DNA of 64,000 nt from Colwellia sp. MB02u-6 (lineage in GTDB: Bacteria > Pseudomonadota > Gammaproteobacteria > Enterobacterales > Alteromonadaceae), in the NCBI RefSeq assembly GCF_014077095.1, contig NZ_JACGVG010000025.1, positions 124,001 through 188,000 of the forward strand. Direction: 5' to 3'. The position numbers and the translations under genes were made by a program. Below are positions 35,776 through 46,905 of the stretch, one piece after another (the first letter of the stretch is position 1; the number at the start of each line of letters is the position of its first letter). The notes under the pieces are model-generated. The model made no database searches, had not been told where the DNA came from, and was given only the letters and a program-made list of their open reading frames with translations.

Positions 35776-38580
35776 TTACATTTTGTAGCTAAAGCCTAAT
35801 AAATAAGAGCTACCGTAGTCTTGGTAATCACGTACTTGAAGTGCATTGTCACCTTGTAATGAAGTGAATGGTTCTTCAGTTAAGTTATAACCTTGTAAGA
35901 AGATAGATAAACCTTCTAAGCTTTCAAAACCAGCTTCAGCGAAGTCATAACCAATTTGTGCATCAAAAATAGTTTCACCGACAATATCAACTTGTACTGT
36001 ATTGAAACCTAGGCCGTAAACATCACCTTTAAAGGCATCACGTTTACGCATACTGGCGCGGGCAGAGAAACCATTTTTGTCGTAATAAAAGGTCGCACTG
36101 GTAATGCTTTTAGATAAACCAGGTAATTCGTAGTCATTATCATTTTGATCTTTCATATCAGATTCAATGCCAGTATAACTCGCAATAATTCCGAAACCAT
36201 CAAGATGTTCTGTTAGCATGTTAAGAGGTAAAGTTGCCGATAATTCATAACCCCAAAGCGTGCCTTCACCACCATTGACTTTACCATTACCAGTACCTGA
36301 TGTGGTTGCGGGTAATACACCAGTCGCTGGGTTTGCTACGCCAGTCATATCCACGGCGTAGCTACCATCAAAGATCCAGTTTTGTAAATCTTTGTGGAAA
36401 AGTGCTACGGAAAAGTAACCTTCAGCACTGAAGTAATTTTCATAAGATAAATCAAGTCCAATGGCTTCTTTTGGCTCAAGTGAAGGATTACCACCTGAGA
36501 CACTCCAGTAGTTACCCTCGGTATCGGGTTGTTGATTATACGAGGCGTTAAATGACGCATTCATTTCATCTAAACGCGCACGAGAAATAGTTTTTGCAGC
36601 ACCAAAGCGTAATGTTTGAGTATCGTCAATTTGCATTGACAAGTTTACACTTGGTAAAAAGTGACTATAGTCATGGCTGACGTCAGTCGGTTGAGTAACC
36701 ACTAAACCATCAACGGTGTTAAAAGCATTACCTTGCGACGATTGGTCGGTATGCACATAACGCACACCAAAATTACCGGTTAATGGCATACCCGCAATTT
36801 CAGCAGATATTTCCGCTTGTATAAAAGCAGACATCACTTTTTCATTGACCGTCCAAGACTTAGTCGCATGTGTTGGGTTAGTTAAGCTTTCTTGCATTAG
36901 GTTATAATAACCATCTTTGATTAAGCCCATGGTGTCATAAGCGATCATATCGCCCATACCAATAAAGTCTAAATTAGCAGTGCCTTCACGGTATGCTTCT
37001 GGTACAACTTTCATACCTGGATTATCAAGAGAAAAATCACTTAAGGTCATGAAATAACCTTCAGATTGCTTATTTTTTTCACGTTCGCGATAAGCAACGC
37101 CGTAAGTTATTTCAGTAATGAAGTTAAAGTCAAGCTCTTGGTTAGCGGCAAATTTTAATGACATTAGCTCATCATCAATGCTTGGGGTATTGATAAAGCC
37201 ATCTTGTAATTGGTTTTCGTACTCAGTACCGGTAACGCCATACTGGTCATTTAATGCGCCACTCCAACCCCAACTTAATGGACCGCCTAGTTGCATTAGG
37301 TTGTAATCGCTATAATCTAAGCCGTGAGAGAAAGTAGCACCGGTATTGCCAGAGTTAAAAGTGTAACCTAAGTCATCACCAGCACCTCGACTATCACCAC
37401 GACCGGTACCAGCATAACTTTCAACACTGTAAACATCACGTTCAACTTTTGAATAAGCCACATCAAAATCTAATATCCAACCATCTGTTACTGCCCAGTT
37501 AGTATTAAAACCCAATGACATTAATTGTGCTTCACGTTCTTCATAGTCATTACGTACTACAACACGTTGGTCTTGTGTGATTGCACTGGTAACAAAGCCT
37601 GTTGCCGCGTCAATTACTGCGGTATCAGCCGAAATAGAACCTTGACCCCATGCGAAAGGTATTTCAATGCCACGTAAAATTTTAGTATCTAAAAAGTCGA
37701 CATAAAGTGCATCAAAAATCATCTTTATGTCATCGGTTGGCGTAGCTTCAATCACTAACATCGCTGAGTCACGCTCTAAGTTAGATGAGCGAACAAATGG
37801 CTTAGCCCCACCTAAGATAGAACCTTTTGAGCCATCTTCATATTCAAACTCAGGATAACCCCATGAATTCCATCTTTTTTCTTGATTGGGTGATGCCATG
37901 GTAGTGTAGGCAAAAGCTACACCTAAGGTATCATCAGCAAATTGATCCATATAGAAGAATGTGCCTTTTAAACCATCATCATCACCATCAGGGTTTAATT
38001 TATCAAAACTGGTTTTTTCATAGGTACCATTAAATTGAATAACACGACCATCTTGGTCTAATGGTTTAATGGTTTGTAAATCGATTACACCGGCAATGCC
38101 TTCACCTTCAAGGCTAGCATTGGGTGTTTTATAAACGGTAACGCCGCTCATAATTTCAGAGGGGTACAGGTCAAATTCAACGCCGCGGTTGTCACCAATA
38201 GACACTTGCTCGCGACCATTTAAGGTGGTGCCACTTTCATTTTCGCCAAAACCACGAATACTTACTTTGCTGGCACGACCGTCAATACGCTGTGCTGCTA
38301 GGCCCGGTAAACGAGCAATTGATTCAGCAATTGAAGAATCTGGCAATTTACCTATATCTTCTGCTGAAATAGCTTCAACTACGTTGGATGAATAACGCTT
38401 AAGGTTGATAGATTCGACAATACTTTTACGAAAGCCACTAACTTGAATGACTTCAATTTCTTTTTCGTCATTCTTTTTCGCTGCGGCAACTTCTTCAGCA
38501 GCAAACGTTGGTGTGCTTAAGGCGATAAGGCCACTTGAAATTAACGCTAACGTCATTTTACTTGGTTTAAAATTTAACAT
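35776..38580 (-). CDS. TonB-dependent receptor, probably for maltodextrins
   Basis: 934 aa outer-membrane receptor. A signal peptide ends at PTFA, then a TonB box IEVIQVSG, a plug domain with IAESIARLPGLAAQR and VSIRGFG, and a 22-strand barrel ending in YLLGFSYKM. It matches the TonB-Xanth-Caul type of receptors common in polysaccharide users. The substrate is inferred from the divergent pullulanase gene and from shared LacI-type operator sequences in the region between them. It has its own terminator downstream. Confidence 0.9.
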   Translation of the reverse strand: MLNFKPSKMTLALISSGLIALSTPTFAAEEVAAAKKNDEKEIEVIQVSGFRKSIVESINLKRYSSNVVEAISAEDIGKLPDSSIAESIARLPGLAAQRIDGRASKVSIRGFGENESGTTLNGREQVSIGDNRGVEFDLYPSEIMSGVTVYKTPNASLEGEGIAGVIDLQTIKPLDQDGRVIQFNGTYEKTSFDKLNPDGDDDGLKGTFFYMDQFADDTLGVAFAYTTMASPNQEKRWNSWGYPEFEYEDGSKGSILGGAKPFVRSSNLERDSAMLVIEATPTDDIKMIFDALYVDFLDTKILRGIEIPFAWGQGSISADTAVIDAATGFVTSAITQDQRVVVRNDYEEREAQLMSLGFNTNWAVTDGWILDFDVAYSKVERDVYSVESYAGTGRGDSRGAGDDLGYTFNSGNTGATFSHGLDYSDYNLMQLGGPLSWGWSGALNDQYGVTGTEYENQLQDGFINTPSIDDELMSLKFAANQELDFNFITEITYGVAYREREKNKQSEGYFMTLSDFSLDNPGMKVVPEAYREGTANLDFIGMGDMIAYDTMGLIKDGYYNLMQESLTNPTHATKSWTVNEKVMSAFIQAEISAEIAGMPLTGNFGVRYVHTDQSSQGNAFNTVDGLVVTQPTDVSHDYSHFLPSVNLSMQIDDTQTLRFGAAKTISRARLDEMNASFNASYNQQPDTEGNYWSVSGGNPSLEPKEAIGLDLSYENYFSAEGYFSVALFHKDLQNWIFDGSYAVDMTGVANPATGVLPATTSGTGNGKVNGGEGTLWGYELSATLPLNMLTEHLDGFGIIASYTGIESDMKDQNDNDYELPGLSKSITSATFYYDKNGFSARASMRKRDAFKGDVYGLGFNTVQVDIVGETIFDAQIGYDFAEAGFESLEGLSIFLQGYNLTEEPFTSLQGDNALQVRDYQDYGSSYLLGFSYKM

Positions 38581-38750
38581 TGAAAGGTTCCCCTGGCTGA
38601 TTTTTAATTAATTTTTATAAGCCATTTTCCCATGAGCTTAATCATTATATTTTTTATTAGTCCTGTCACGTCCTCTGGTTAAATAAAGCTAAAAGACAGT
38701 GATTTTGAACAACTTTAATATAAAGCGCTGACTGGCAGATGAATAGCGTA

Positions 38751-38805
38751 TGCATACGTATTCACTTGGTGTATTTATCCAAAAAATCGATTGAATACGT
38801 ATGCA
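38751..38805. promoter_or_regulatory. Two inverted LacI-type operators upstream of the TonB receptor
   Basis: TGCATACGTATTCA (38751-38764) and its exact reverse complement TGAATACGTATGCA (38792-38805) are separated by 27 bp. They lie about 170-225 bp before the receptor start. The palindromic ATACGTAT core is typical of LacI-family sugar repressors; no such regulator gene is in the window. Confidence 0.65.
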
Positions 38806-39085
38806 ACGACAGTTATTAAAATAAGTAAGTTACTCTGTTGATGAGAACGTTGATGAGAGTGTTGATGAGAACATTGATGAGAAAATAAATAACCGGGTAT
38901 GAATTGTTTTAGTCCGCTCAGAGATCGGCTGAGCCAGAGCATTTTATTTTTGCGTTAACGTAATAGCAATAACCTGATGTAATTGACACAGCGCAAACGA
39001 TACCCCTCAATTAACCTGACGGATTCAAGTTGAATCGAGCTGGCTCAATGATACTCAGTAGCCATACTAGCGGCTAATATTAAAC

Positions 39086-39099
39086 TGAATACGTATGCA
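39086..39099 (+). promoter_or_regulatory. Third LacI-type operator upstream of the pullulanase
   Basis: TGAATACGTATGCA, identical to the second site near the receptor, 77 bp before the pullulanase start. The three sites suggest that both divergent genes are controlled by one regulator. Confidence 0.65.
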
Positions 39100-39175
39100 A
39101 AATAGCAAAATGGGTTTTTTTATATGCTCTTAACAAGTAAGTTAACGGCAAGGAAAACTTACTAGATTGGTTACA

Positions 39176-42034
39176 ATGAAAAAGCACCATAGATCACTTT
39201 TTATTTATGCATCATGTTTTGCTGCGCTACTGTTAACGGCTTGCAGTGAACAGTCGAAAAAGCACACTTCACTGCCAGTGGTAGCTGAAGCAAACTCATT
39301 TGTACCTGCTGAGCTAGTTGCTCAAGCGAGTGATAGTTCAGTTCACTGGCTAACACCAAATTTATTGGTCATGCCTAAAGCTAACCAACAGGTACTGTAC
39401 CAGTTAGTCAACATAGCAAAAACAGATTTTTCGGCCCTTGATTTATTAGCGGTTAATTTACCTGATTATTTAATGAATAAGTTTCCACATCTTGCTGATT
39501 TTCAGGCCTATAAAGTTGAGTTGTTACCTTCACAAGTTAAAGCATGGTTAAAGCAGCCATTAGTGGTTGTTGGGCTGGCGCAAAGTAAGAAAATACAAGA
39601 TGTACATTTTGTACAAACGGGCGCGGTGTTAGACGCCCTTTATACACAAGGTGAAAATGATGCGAATGAAGAAACAAATTTAGGCACAAAGATCACTGAA
39701 AATGGCGTGAGCTTTAAGTTATGGGCTCCAACAGCGCAAAAGGTAACATTATTACTTTTTAATGATGATTTATCTCCCTCATCAACCTCTAGTTTAACAA
39801 TGATTGAAGATACCAAGTCTGGTATTTGGTCTGTTGTTGGTGATAGCTCACTCGATGGCGCTTACTATCAATACCAGGTCACTGTTTATCATCCTCAATC
39901 AAAGAAAATAGCAACACTGATCACCACAGACCCATATTCACTTAGCTTGTCTGTTAATAGTAAATATTCACAGGTAGTTGATTTAAATGATGTTAGTACG
40001 CAACCGCTTAACTGGCAAAGTCAGACTGTGCCTAGGGTTGAAAACATTGAAGATAATATATTTTATGAAACGCACATTAGAGACTTTAGCGCTGATGATA
40101 ATGCGCTGTCTAATAATAGATTTCGAGGCAAATACAAAGCGTTTAGCGAGCAAAATTCCAGTGGCATACGGCATTTAAAAGCACTGAAAAAAGCGGGATT
40201 AAACAATATTCATTTATTGCCCACTTACGATTTAGCCTCTATTAATGAAGACGACAGTCAGTCGGTAGATATCAATGATACTGTTGCTCAAGTAAAGGTA
40301 AAAGTATGTGATATTGTGCCAACTAGTGATATTTGTACTACTGATTTTTCTTATTTAAGTGATTTCAGTGAAGAACAAAGCTTGAAATCATTACTGGCTA
40401 GTTTTGATGTTAGTAGTGCTCAAGCGCAAAAAATCGTTAGTGAACTGCGTCAATTTGATAATTTTAACTGGGGTTATGACCCTTTTCATTACACGGTACC
40501 CGAGGGGAGTTATGCACTTAGTCCAAAAGGTAAAAGCCGTTTAGTTGAGTTTCGTGAAATGGTGCAAAGTATTCACCGCTTAGGTTTTCGCGTCATTATG
40601 GATGTTGTTTATAATCATACTTATCAATTTGGTTTAAAAGAAAAGTCGGTGCTTGATAAAATTGTGCCCCATTATTATCACCGGCTTAATATCATTACAG
40701 GTGCAGTCGAACAATCAACCTGTAACACCTGTGGAAATACCGCGACCGAGCGGGTGATGATGGCAAAGTTAATGTCAGATTCATTGGTGACTTGGGCGCG
40801 TGATTATAAAATAGATGGCTTTCGTTTTGATTTGATGGGTCATCAAACCAAAAGTGCCATGCTGGCAGCGCGAGAAGCGGTGCGAGCAGTGGATGCGGAT
40901 ACTTATTTCTATGGCGAAGGTTGGAACTTTGGTGAAGTTGCGAATAACACTCGTTTTGTTCAAGCCAGTCAACTAGAGCTAGGTGGCAGTGAAATTGGTA
41001 CTTATAGTGACAGATTACGTGATGCAGTGCGTGGCGGTGGTAATAATACGCGTGATTCACAAGGGCTAGGTAATGGTTTACTGATGCAGCCAAACGAACG
41101 TCAATCACAAAGTATTTCATCACAAAAAAATAATTTGCAAGCATACCATCTTCGCATGGATCAGCTACGTATTGGTTTAACGGGGAATTTATCAAACTTT
41201 CCGCTTTATTTTATTGAAGGTAAAGCGAGACTAGGCAAAGATATTCCTTATGGCGACCAGCCAACAGGCTACGCCTTAGACCCTGCTGATACTATTAATT
41301 ATGTTTCAAAGCATGATAATCAAACGCTGTGGGATAACAGCCAGTATCGTTTGGCCTTTGATGTTTCAACCGCTGATCGCGTTAGAATGCATTTACAAAG
41401 CTTGTCGTTTGTTCTCTATGCTCAAGGTATTCCCTTTTTGCATATGGGCAGTGAATTTATGCGCTCAAAATCTTTTCTTAGAGACAGTTACGACTATGGT
41501 GATTGGTTTAATCGTGTTGATTTTTCTCAGCATAAAAATTACTACCATGTTGGTTTGCCGCCTAGTGATAAAGACCAAGAAAACTGGTCGTTAATTAACG
41601 AAGTACGTAAAGGTCATCAAGGGCGAGATCAGGTTAGCGCTCAAGACATTGGCTTTAGTGCTAAGATATTTAAAGAGATGATCGCGCTGCGCATGAGTTC
41701 ACCATTATTTAGATTAACAACCGCTGAGGATATTATAGCCAAGGTGAGTTTTCTTAACCTAAGTAAGCATTCAATAGCTAATCAACCTTTAGGTTTGTTG
41801 GTGATGAAGATAGATGACACACTTGGCCAACGCGTTGATGAAAATGTTGAAAGTTTACTGGTGATTTTTAATACCAGTACTAAAGCACAAACATTCACCT
41901 ACCCTCAAGCTAACGATTATCAACTGCATCCTATCCAACAAAATAGCCTGGATGCTATGCTAAAGCAGAGTAAAGTAGATAAGAAGGGCTTTACTGTGCC
42001 GGCATTATCAAGTGTGGTGTTTGTTAAGTACTAA
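39176..42034 (+). CDS. Pullulanase-type alpha-1,6-glucosidase, lipoprotein
   Basis: 952 aa. A lipoprotein signal with lipobox LLTAC is followed by an N-terminal domain, a CBM48-like region (NGVSFKLWAPTAQKVTLLLF), and a GH13 catalytic domain: FNWGYDPFHYTVPEGSY (the type I pullulanase signature), DVVYNHT, DGFRFDLMG with nucleophile Asp552, YGEGWNFG with acid Glu581, and SKHDNQTLWDN with Asp714. The C-terminal 170 residues resemble the usual pullulanase beta domain. It should split alpha-1,6 branches in pullulan or branched dextrins at the cell surface. ATG 39176 is preferred to TTG 39167 because the signal peptide begins there. Confidence 0.93.
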   Translation: MKKHHRSLFIYASCFAALLLTACSEQSKKHTSLPVVAEANSFVPAELVAQASDSSVHWLTPNLLVMPKANQQVLYQLVNIAKTDFSALDLLAVNLPDYLMNKFPHLADFQAYKVELLPSQVKAWLKQPLVVVGLAQSKKIQDVHFVQTGAVLDALYTQGENDANEETNLGTKITENGVSFKLWAPTAQKVTLLLFNDDLSPSSTSSLTMIEDTKSGIWSVVGDSSLDGAYYQYQVTVYHPQSKKIATLITTDPYSLSLSVNSKYSQVVDLNDVSTQPLNWQSQTVPRVENIEDNIFYETHIRDFSADDNALSNNRFRGKYKAFSEQNSSGIRHLKALKKAGLNNIHLLPTYDLASINEDDSQSVDINDTVAQVKVKVCDIVPTSDICTTDFSYLSDFSEEQSLKSLLASFDVSSAQAQKIVSELRQFDNFNWGYDPFHYTVPEGSYALSPKGKSRLVEFREMVQSIHRLGFRVIMDVVYNHTYQFGLKEKSVLDKIVPHYYHRLNIITGAVEQSTCNTCGNTATERVMMAKLMSDSLVTWARDYKIDGFRFDLMGHQTKSAMLAAREAVRAVDADTYFYGEGWNFGEVANNTRFVQASQLELGGSEIGTYSDRLRDAVRGGGNNTRDSQGLGNGLLMQPNERQSQSISSQKNNLQAYHLRMDQLRIGLTGNLSNFPLYFIEGKARLGKDIPYGDQPTGYALDPADTINYVSKHDNQTLWDNSQYRLAFDVSTADRVRMHLQSLSFVLYAQGIPFLHMGSEFMRSKSFLRDSYDYGDWFNRVDFSQHKNYYHVGLPPSDKDQENWSLINEVRKGHQGRDQVSAQDIGFSAKIFKEMIALRMSSPLFRLTTAEDIIAKVSFLNLSKHSIANQPLGLLVMKIDDTLGQRVDENVESLLVIFNTSTKAQTFTYPQANDYQLHPIQQNSLDAMLKQSKVDKKGFTVPALSSVVFVKY

Positions 42035-42106
42035 CGACTGGCCTTAGAGGAAAAACCGGCTTGTTGCTCAAATAGTATTGCTGTAGAAAGTATTTGGGGT
42101 AAAACT

Positions 42107-42133
42107 AAGGGTGTCTGTAGTCACCCCTTTTTT
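42107..42133 (+). terminator. Terminator after the pullulanase
   Basis: AAGGGTG and CACCCCTT pair with one bulged C, followed by TTTTTT. The rest of the 480-bp gap holds a short (CATC)4 repeat near 42200 and no gene. Confidence 0.75.
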
Positions 42134-42514
42134 ATCCTAAGTAAATAGGTCCTCCAGAGCACTGATGTGGTGATAAAACTCAGTGATTTGCATATTTTCA
42201 TCCATCCATCCATCCATTTATTTTTTTTTGGCTTAAGCTTTGTGCTTAACTACTCAGTTAATTAATGATTAATATAGCCCTCTAATTGCACTATAATGGT
42301 GAGCGTGCACTAAGAGTAAGCGCCAGATAAAAACCTAGTACATAGACTTAGTATGATTTTATTTTAAGTTGTTGAATTTAATTAGTTAATTTCATGACTC
42401 AGTGCATTGCTGGTGTGCTGATTTTGTTTTTTTAATGGCCTGTAATGTGCATGGAAATTGTCAGATAAATTTTTAATTGCTGATATAAATAGTCAGGCTA
42501 ATTTAAGGACTTAG

Positions 42515-44119
42515 ATGGACTCCATACTTGTTATTATTGCTGTATCCTTGGCGCTGGCGAGCGTTATAAATATTGTTTTAACCAAATTCTCTATTTCGCA
42601 TATTATTGGTTATATTATTACTGGCACTATTGTGAGTAATTTTTTTGATTTTAATGGCAGCACCACACCTCACTCTCTTGAGCTGATTGGAGAGTTTGGT
42701 ATTGTTTTTCTTATGTTTACTATAGGTTTAGAAATGTCTTTTTCTAAGCTGGGTAAAATGAAAGAACTGATATTTTTTAATGGTTTTATACAGGTTGCTT
42801 TTAGCTCTATTGTTATTTTTATTATTGCCTTTTATGGCTTTAATGTTGAACCGATATCGTCATTAATTATTGCGCTTTCATTTAGCTTATCCTCAACGGC
42901 CATCGTATTACCCTATTTGAAGAAATCAAAAGATATTGTTACCCCTTATGGAAAAAAGTCAGTTGCTATCTTGGTTTTTCAAGACTTGGCGGTGATTCCT
43001 ATTTTATTATTAATGGGCTTCTTATCTAATAATGAATTATCGCTGGTTGATATTTTATTAAAAACGCTTTTTTATGCCAGCCTTATTATTATTTTCATGT
43101 TTACTATTGGCAAAAAAATCATTACTTGGTTACTGCATTTCTCAGCAAATGCGCGCATGGAAGAGCTATTTTTAAGTTCGGTATTCACTATTGTATTAGG
43201 TGCTTCACTGATTGCTCATGAAATGGGCTTTACTTATTCTTTAGGCGCATTTATTGCGGGTATGATCATCGCAGAAACTAAATTCCACATAAAAGTAGAA
43301 TCAGATATATCGTCATATAAAGATTTATTATTAGGGGCGTTTTTCTTTTCTATTGGCACAAAAATCGATGTGTTATTTTTTATCAGCAACCTACATTGGG
43401 TACTGGGTATATTAGCCTTGGTGATGATAATAAAAGCCATTATCGTTTATCTCCTAATGAGAGCAAAAGCGAATAAAAGTGAATCGATAAAATCGGCTAT
43501 TGCTTTGTGCCAAGTAGGAGAGTTCTCTTTCGCTATTTTTGCCTTGGCGATCAGTCAAAATATTCTCTCAGAAAATTTAGGCAGCTTTCTAATTTTGATC
43601 ACCGTGTTATCGATGATATTAACGCCTTTTATGGTCAGCAATATTTATAAGTTAGCCGCCATTTTTGTTGTTGAATTTTTTGAAGCAGACAAAATAACAG
43701 CGGTAGATGCCAGCAACCATACCATTGTTTGTGGTTTTGCTATTTTGGGCAGAATTGTTGCGAAAGAACTGACCAGTAGAGGTGTTGATTTTTTAATTAT
43801 TTCTGATGATTTACAGCATGTATTACTGGCAAGAAAGCGTGGCTATAATGCCTATTTTGGTCACTTAGACAAAAAGCCCGTATTAGAGTCATTAAAGGTA
43901 GAGCAAAGCAGTAGCATTATTGTTACTGCCAATTCTTTGAGAAACAAGCAAATTATTTGTGAAGCTGTGCTTAATTACTATCCTAAGGCAAACTTAATAG
44001 TGAAAGTTAACACCTTAGAAGAAAAAAGCGAATTAGCAGGTATTAATATTAGCTCGTTTGTCTATGCACAACATGAAATAGCGGCGTTATTAGTTAAACA
44101 AAGTATATCTGCAAGTTAA
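42515..44119 (+). CDS. CPA2 family cation:proton antiporter with TrkA-N domain (KefB/KefC-like)
   Basis: 534 aa. Residues 1-385 contain about twelve hydrophobic segments of the Na+/H+ exchanger fold, including IGEFGIVFLMFTIGLEMSF and LSLSSTAIVLPYL and SLGAFIAGMIIAE. The C-terminal part is a TrkA-N (RCK) domain with TIVCGFAILGRIVAKEL for nucleotide binding. Such proteins exchange K+ or Na+ for protons and are gated by NAD(H) or glutathione. No KefF/KefG-like partner gene is beside it. Single gene. Confidence 0.9.
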   Translation: MDSILVIIAVSLALASVINIVLTKFSISHIIGYIITGTIVSNFFDFNGSTTPHSLELIGEFGIVFLMFTIGLEMSFSKLGKMKELIFFNGFIQVAFSSIVIFIIAFYGFNVEPISSLIIALSFSLSSTAIVLPYLKKSKDIVTPYGKKSVAILVFQDLAVIPILLLMGFLSNNELSLVDILLKTLFYASLIIIFMFTIGKKIITWLLHFSANARMEELFLSSVFTIVLGASLIAHEMGFTYSLGAFIAGMIIAETKFHIKVESDISSYKDLLLGAFFFSIGTKIDVLFFISNLHWVLGILALVMIIKAIIVYLLMRAKANKSESIKSAIALCQVGEFSFAIFALAISQNILSENLGSFLILITVLSMILTPFMVSNIYKLAAIFVVEFFEADKITAVDASNHTIVCGFAILGRIVAKELTSRGVDFLIISDDLQHVLLARKRGYNAYFGHLDKKPVLESLKVEQSSSIIVTANSLRNKQIICEAVLNYYPKANLIVKVNTLEEKSELAGINISSFVYAQHEIAALLVKQSISAS

Positions 44120-44209
44120 GTGGCAGATTATAAATATTAATCGGCAGGTGTAACAGGGCAGGTATTACTGTAAATTAGGCACCTGCTTACTCTTTTATAC
44201 GAAGACACC

Positions 44210-45241
44210 ATGACAAAAATTCGCTTGACTCAATACTCACACGGCGCAGGCTGTGGCTGCAAAATTTCACCATCGGTACTTGACGTGATGCTAAAGTCAT
44301 CACTTACTTTACCGGTGAATAACGCACTTTTAGTGGGTAATAGCACCAAAGATGATGCAGCCGTTTTCGATATTGGCAATGACCAAGCCGTGATCTCCAC
44401 TACTGATTTTTTTATGCCTATTGTCGATGACCCAACTGATTTTGGTAAAATATCTGCCTGTAACGCTATTAGCGATGTTTACGCTATGGGTGGTAAGCCA
44501 CTGATGGCGATAGCTATTTTAGGTTGGCCGGTTAATGTTTTAGCACCAGAAATCGCCCAACAAGTACTTGATGGCGCTAGAGCTATTTGTGCTGAAGCCG
44601 GTATTCCACTAGCGGGCGGTCACTCAATTGATGCGCCAGAGCCTATTTTTGGCTTAGCGGTTACTGGCCTGATTAATAACGCGCAGATTAAGCGAAACAA
44701 TACTGCCGAGGTTGGCGATCTTTTATATTTAACTAAACCTTTGGGTATTGGTATTTTAACCACAGCAGAAAAACAAGGTAAATTGTTACCTGAACATGCC
44801 GATATAGCGCCGCAAGTGATGAAAACTTTAAATACTATTGGGCAAAAATTTGCAGCACTAGACACAGTAACCGCTATGACTGATGTGACCGGTTTTGCGC
44901 TGTTAGGGCATCTTTTGGAAATGTGTCAAGGCAGTGATGTCTCGGCTGTGATTGATTTTGAGCGAGTACCCTGTCTTGATTTTGTTCATGACTACATCGA
45001 CCAAGGCTGTGTACCTGGTGGCTGTGAACGGAACTTTACCAGTTATGGCGAGCATATTGGGCCGTTAAGCCCAAAACAGAAAACACTCTTGTGCGATCCT
45101 CAAACCAGTGGCGGGTTACTGGTTGCCGTTAAGCCGGCAGGCAAGCAAGCTTTTGAAGACTTATGTCAAGAAAGTGGTTTGAACCTTGAACCTATTGGCG
45201 AAATTGTTACAGCCACTTCACCTACGGTAAGCTTAGTGTAA
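44210..45241 (+). CDS. selD: Selenide, water dikinase
   Basis: SelD makes selenophosphate from selenide and ATP. The active-site segment [11 protein letters not shown] carries Cys15 and Lys18, the equivalents of Cys17 and Lys20 of E. coli, with Cys rather than Sec. [28 protein letters not shown] and GGHSID are standard AIRS-fold motifs. 343 aa is normal. The stop overlaps the selU start (TAATG). Confidence 0.97.
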   Translation: MTKIRLTQYSHGAGCGCKISPSVLDVMLKSSLTLPVNNALLVGNSTKDDAAVFDIGNDQAVISTTDFFMPIVDDPTDFGKISACNAISDVYAMGGKPLMAIAILGWPVNVLAPEIAQQVLDGARAICAEAGIPLAGGHSIDAPEPIFGLAVTGLINNAQIKRNNTAEVGDLLYLTKPLGIGILTTAEKQGKLLPEHADIAPQVMKTLNTIGQKFAALDTVTAMTDVTGFALLGHLLEMCQGSDVSAVIDFERVPCLDFVHDYIDQGCVPGGCERNFTSYGEHIGPLSPKQKTLLCDPQTSGGLLVAVKPAGKQAFEDLCQESGLNLEPIGEIVTATSPTVSLV

Positions 45242-46347
45242 TGGCCGTTAATAGTTCAGTAACAGCGCGCGCCGATAGCGCTGATTTTCGCACTATTATT
45301 GCTAATAAACTGCCTTTAATGGATGTACGCGCACCGATTGAATTTGAAAAGGGCGCTTTTGAACAGTCGATTAATCATCCGCTAATGAATAATGATGAGC
45401 GCGCTGAAGTTGGTCTTTGTTATAAAAATAAAGGCCAAGCAGCCGCTATTACTTTGGGTAATGCCCTTGTTTGTGGACAGAGTAAAGTAAGCCGGATGGC
45501 ACAATGGCAAAACTTTGCTAGGGAAAACCCACAAGGTTATTTATATTGTTTTCGTGGAGGTTTACGTTCACAAACAGTGCAAGGCTGGTTAAAAGACTCA
45601 GGGGTTAACTACCCATTGATTACCGGAGGCTACAAAGCACTACGTCAGTTTTTACTGAACGAATTGGAGCAACTTGCGTTACACCCTTTAACGATTTTAG
45701 CGGGTAATACCGGTAGTGGAAAAACGCCTTTTCTGGCTCACTGTGCGAACAGTTTAGATTTAGAAGGCGCAGCCGGTCATCGAGGCTCAAGTTTTGGCGG
45801 TTTTGTTACCGCGCAAGCCAATCAAATAAATTTTGAAAACAAATTGGCTGAACAATACATCCAGGGTAAGTTTCCTTTAGCGCAAAGGCTAGTCTTGGAG
45901 GATGAAGGCCGATTAATTGGTAGCGTGCATTTACCTGAAAGTTTACGCCAAGCGATGACCTTAGCGCCAGTTGTAGTGATTGAAGAAAGTTTAGATTATC
46001 GACTTGAGCAAATATACCAAGAATATATCATCAAAATGACCGCCCAATACCAACTCGCTTATGGTGAAGAACAAGGTTTTGTTGCCTTCAGTGAGTATTT
46101 AGCCCAAGGTTTATTCAAAGTACGAAAACGCCTAGGTACAGAACGTTATGGTCAATTAAAGCAAATACAGACTGTGGCCTTATCTCAGCAGCAAAAGGGT
46201 CAACTAGAGTATCACTTAGATTGGTTAAAACCCTTGCTTAGTGAGTATTATGATCCTATGTATCAATACCAGTTAGGATTAAAAGCTGACCGAGTCGTTT
46301 TTCAAGGTAACAACGCCCAATGTTTAGCTTTTATACAGGATAAATAA
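45241..46347 (+). CDS. selU: tRNA 2-selenouridine synthase
   Basis: 368 aa, also called MnmH or YbbB. An N-terminal rhodanese domain ([17 protein letters not shown]) holds the catalytic Cys103 in YCFRGGLRS, and a P-loop GNTGSGKT lies in the middle. The enzyme replaces the sulfur of 2-thiouridine at tRNA position 34 with selenium from SelD's selenophosphate. The one-base overlap with selD couples the two. Selenocysteine genes selA and selB are not in the window, so the selenium here may serve tRNA only. Confidence 0.95.
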   Translation: MAVNSSVTARADSADFRTIIANKLPLMDVRAPIEFEKGAFEQSINHPLMNNDERAEVGLCYKNKGQAAAITLGNALVCGQSKVSRMAQWQNFARENPQGYLYCFRGGLRSQTVQGWLKDSGVNYPLITGGYKALRQFLLNELEQLALHPLTILAGNTGSGKTPFLAHCANSLDLEGAAGHRGSSFGGFVTAQANQINFENKLAEQYIQGKFPLAQRLVLEDEGRLIGSVHLPESLRQAMTLAPVVVIEESLDYRLEQIYQEYIIKMTAQYQLAYGEEQGFVAFSEYLAQGLFKVRKRLGTERYGQLKQIQTVALSQQQKGQLEYHLDWLKPLLSEYYDPMYQYQLGLKADRVVFQGNNAQCLAFIQDK

Positions 46348-46617
46348 AACTGTAATGGTTAACTGAATCTGGAGCGTATTTAAGTCACTTTTTTAACGGG
46401 TTTAATTATTGATGCAGTGTCATGTAATCATTAGCAGAAAATCGAGGTTTATAATTACAAAACTGAATATAATTTTCAACTTTGCTCATACCTCTTGATA
46501 ATTGATAAAAGTAATAGCATTTAGACGTTCAGTTTTTAAACTTCTAAAAAATTGTCCCATTGTTCCATTGTTCCATTGTTCCAAAGATTTTTTTGGTAGC
46601 TCATACTGGCTGTGATC

Positions 46618-46905
46618 TTAATTTTTTGCTAACGCATTTCTAAACTCAAAGGCAGAATATTGAACACCTTGATCTAAATGGAACATTAACAGGTTAGTCC
46701 TTGGCTGCTGATGTTTCATCGCATTGAGTAATGCCTCTTTTACTCATTGAGCATTAGGTGATTGTGATAGGGCATAATCGATAATTTCTTTCGTTAATAG
46801 GTCAAGAACGCAGGCCAAATAACACCAACCCTGATGTGTGGCAATATAAGTAATATCACCCACCTAATACGTGTTGTGAGTGATAGAATCAAGTACGATT
46901 GAGAT
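46618..46905 (-). pseudogene. IS3-family transposase (orfB) remnant
   Basis: One frame on the minus strand reads IVLDSITHNTY, a TAG in place of Trp, then VGDITYIATHQGWCYLACV, a second stop (TGA), and FHLDQGVQYSAFEFRNAL. These are the first and second Asp regions of the rve/DDE core of IS3-family transposases; the part with the final Glu is missing. The rest of the 773-bp gap has an ATTGTTCC triplet repeat (about 46557-46580) and no gene. Confidence 0.75.

Noticed and set aside
40695-41195. 166-codon frame opposite the pullulanase gene
   Set aside because: It is antisense to strongly conserved catalytic motifs; His-rich composition comes from the codons of the real gene.
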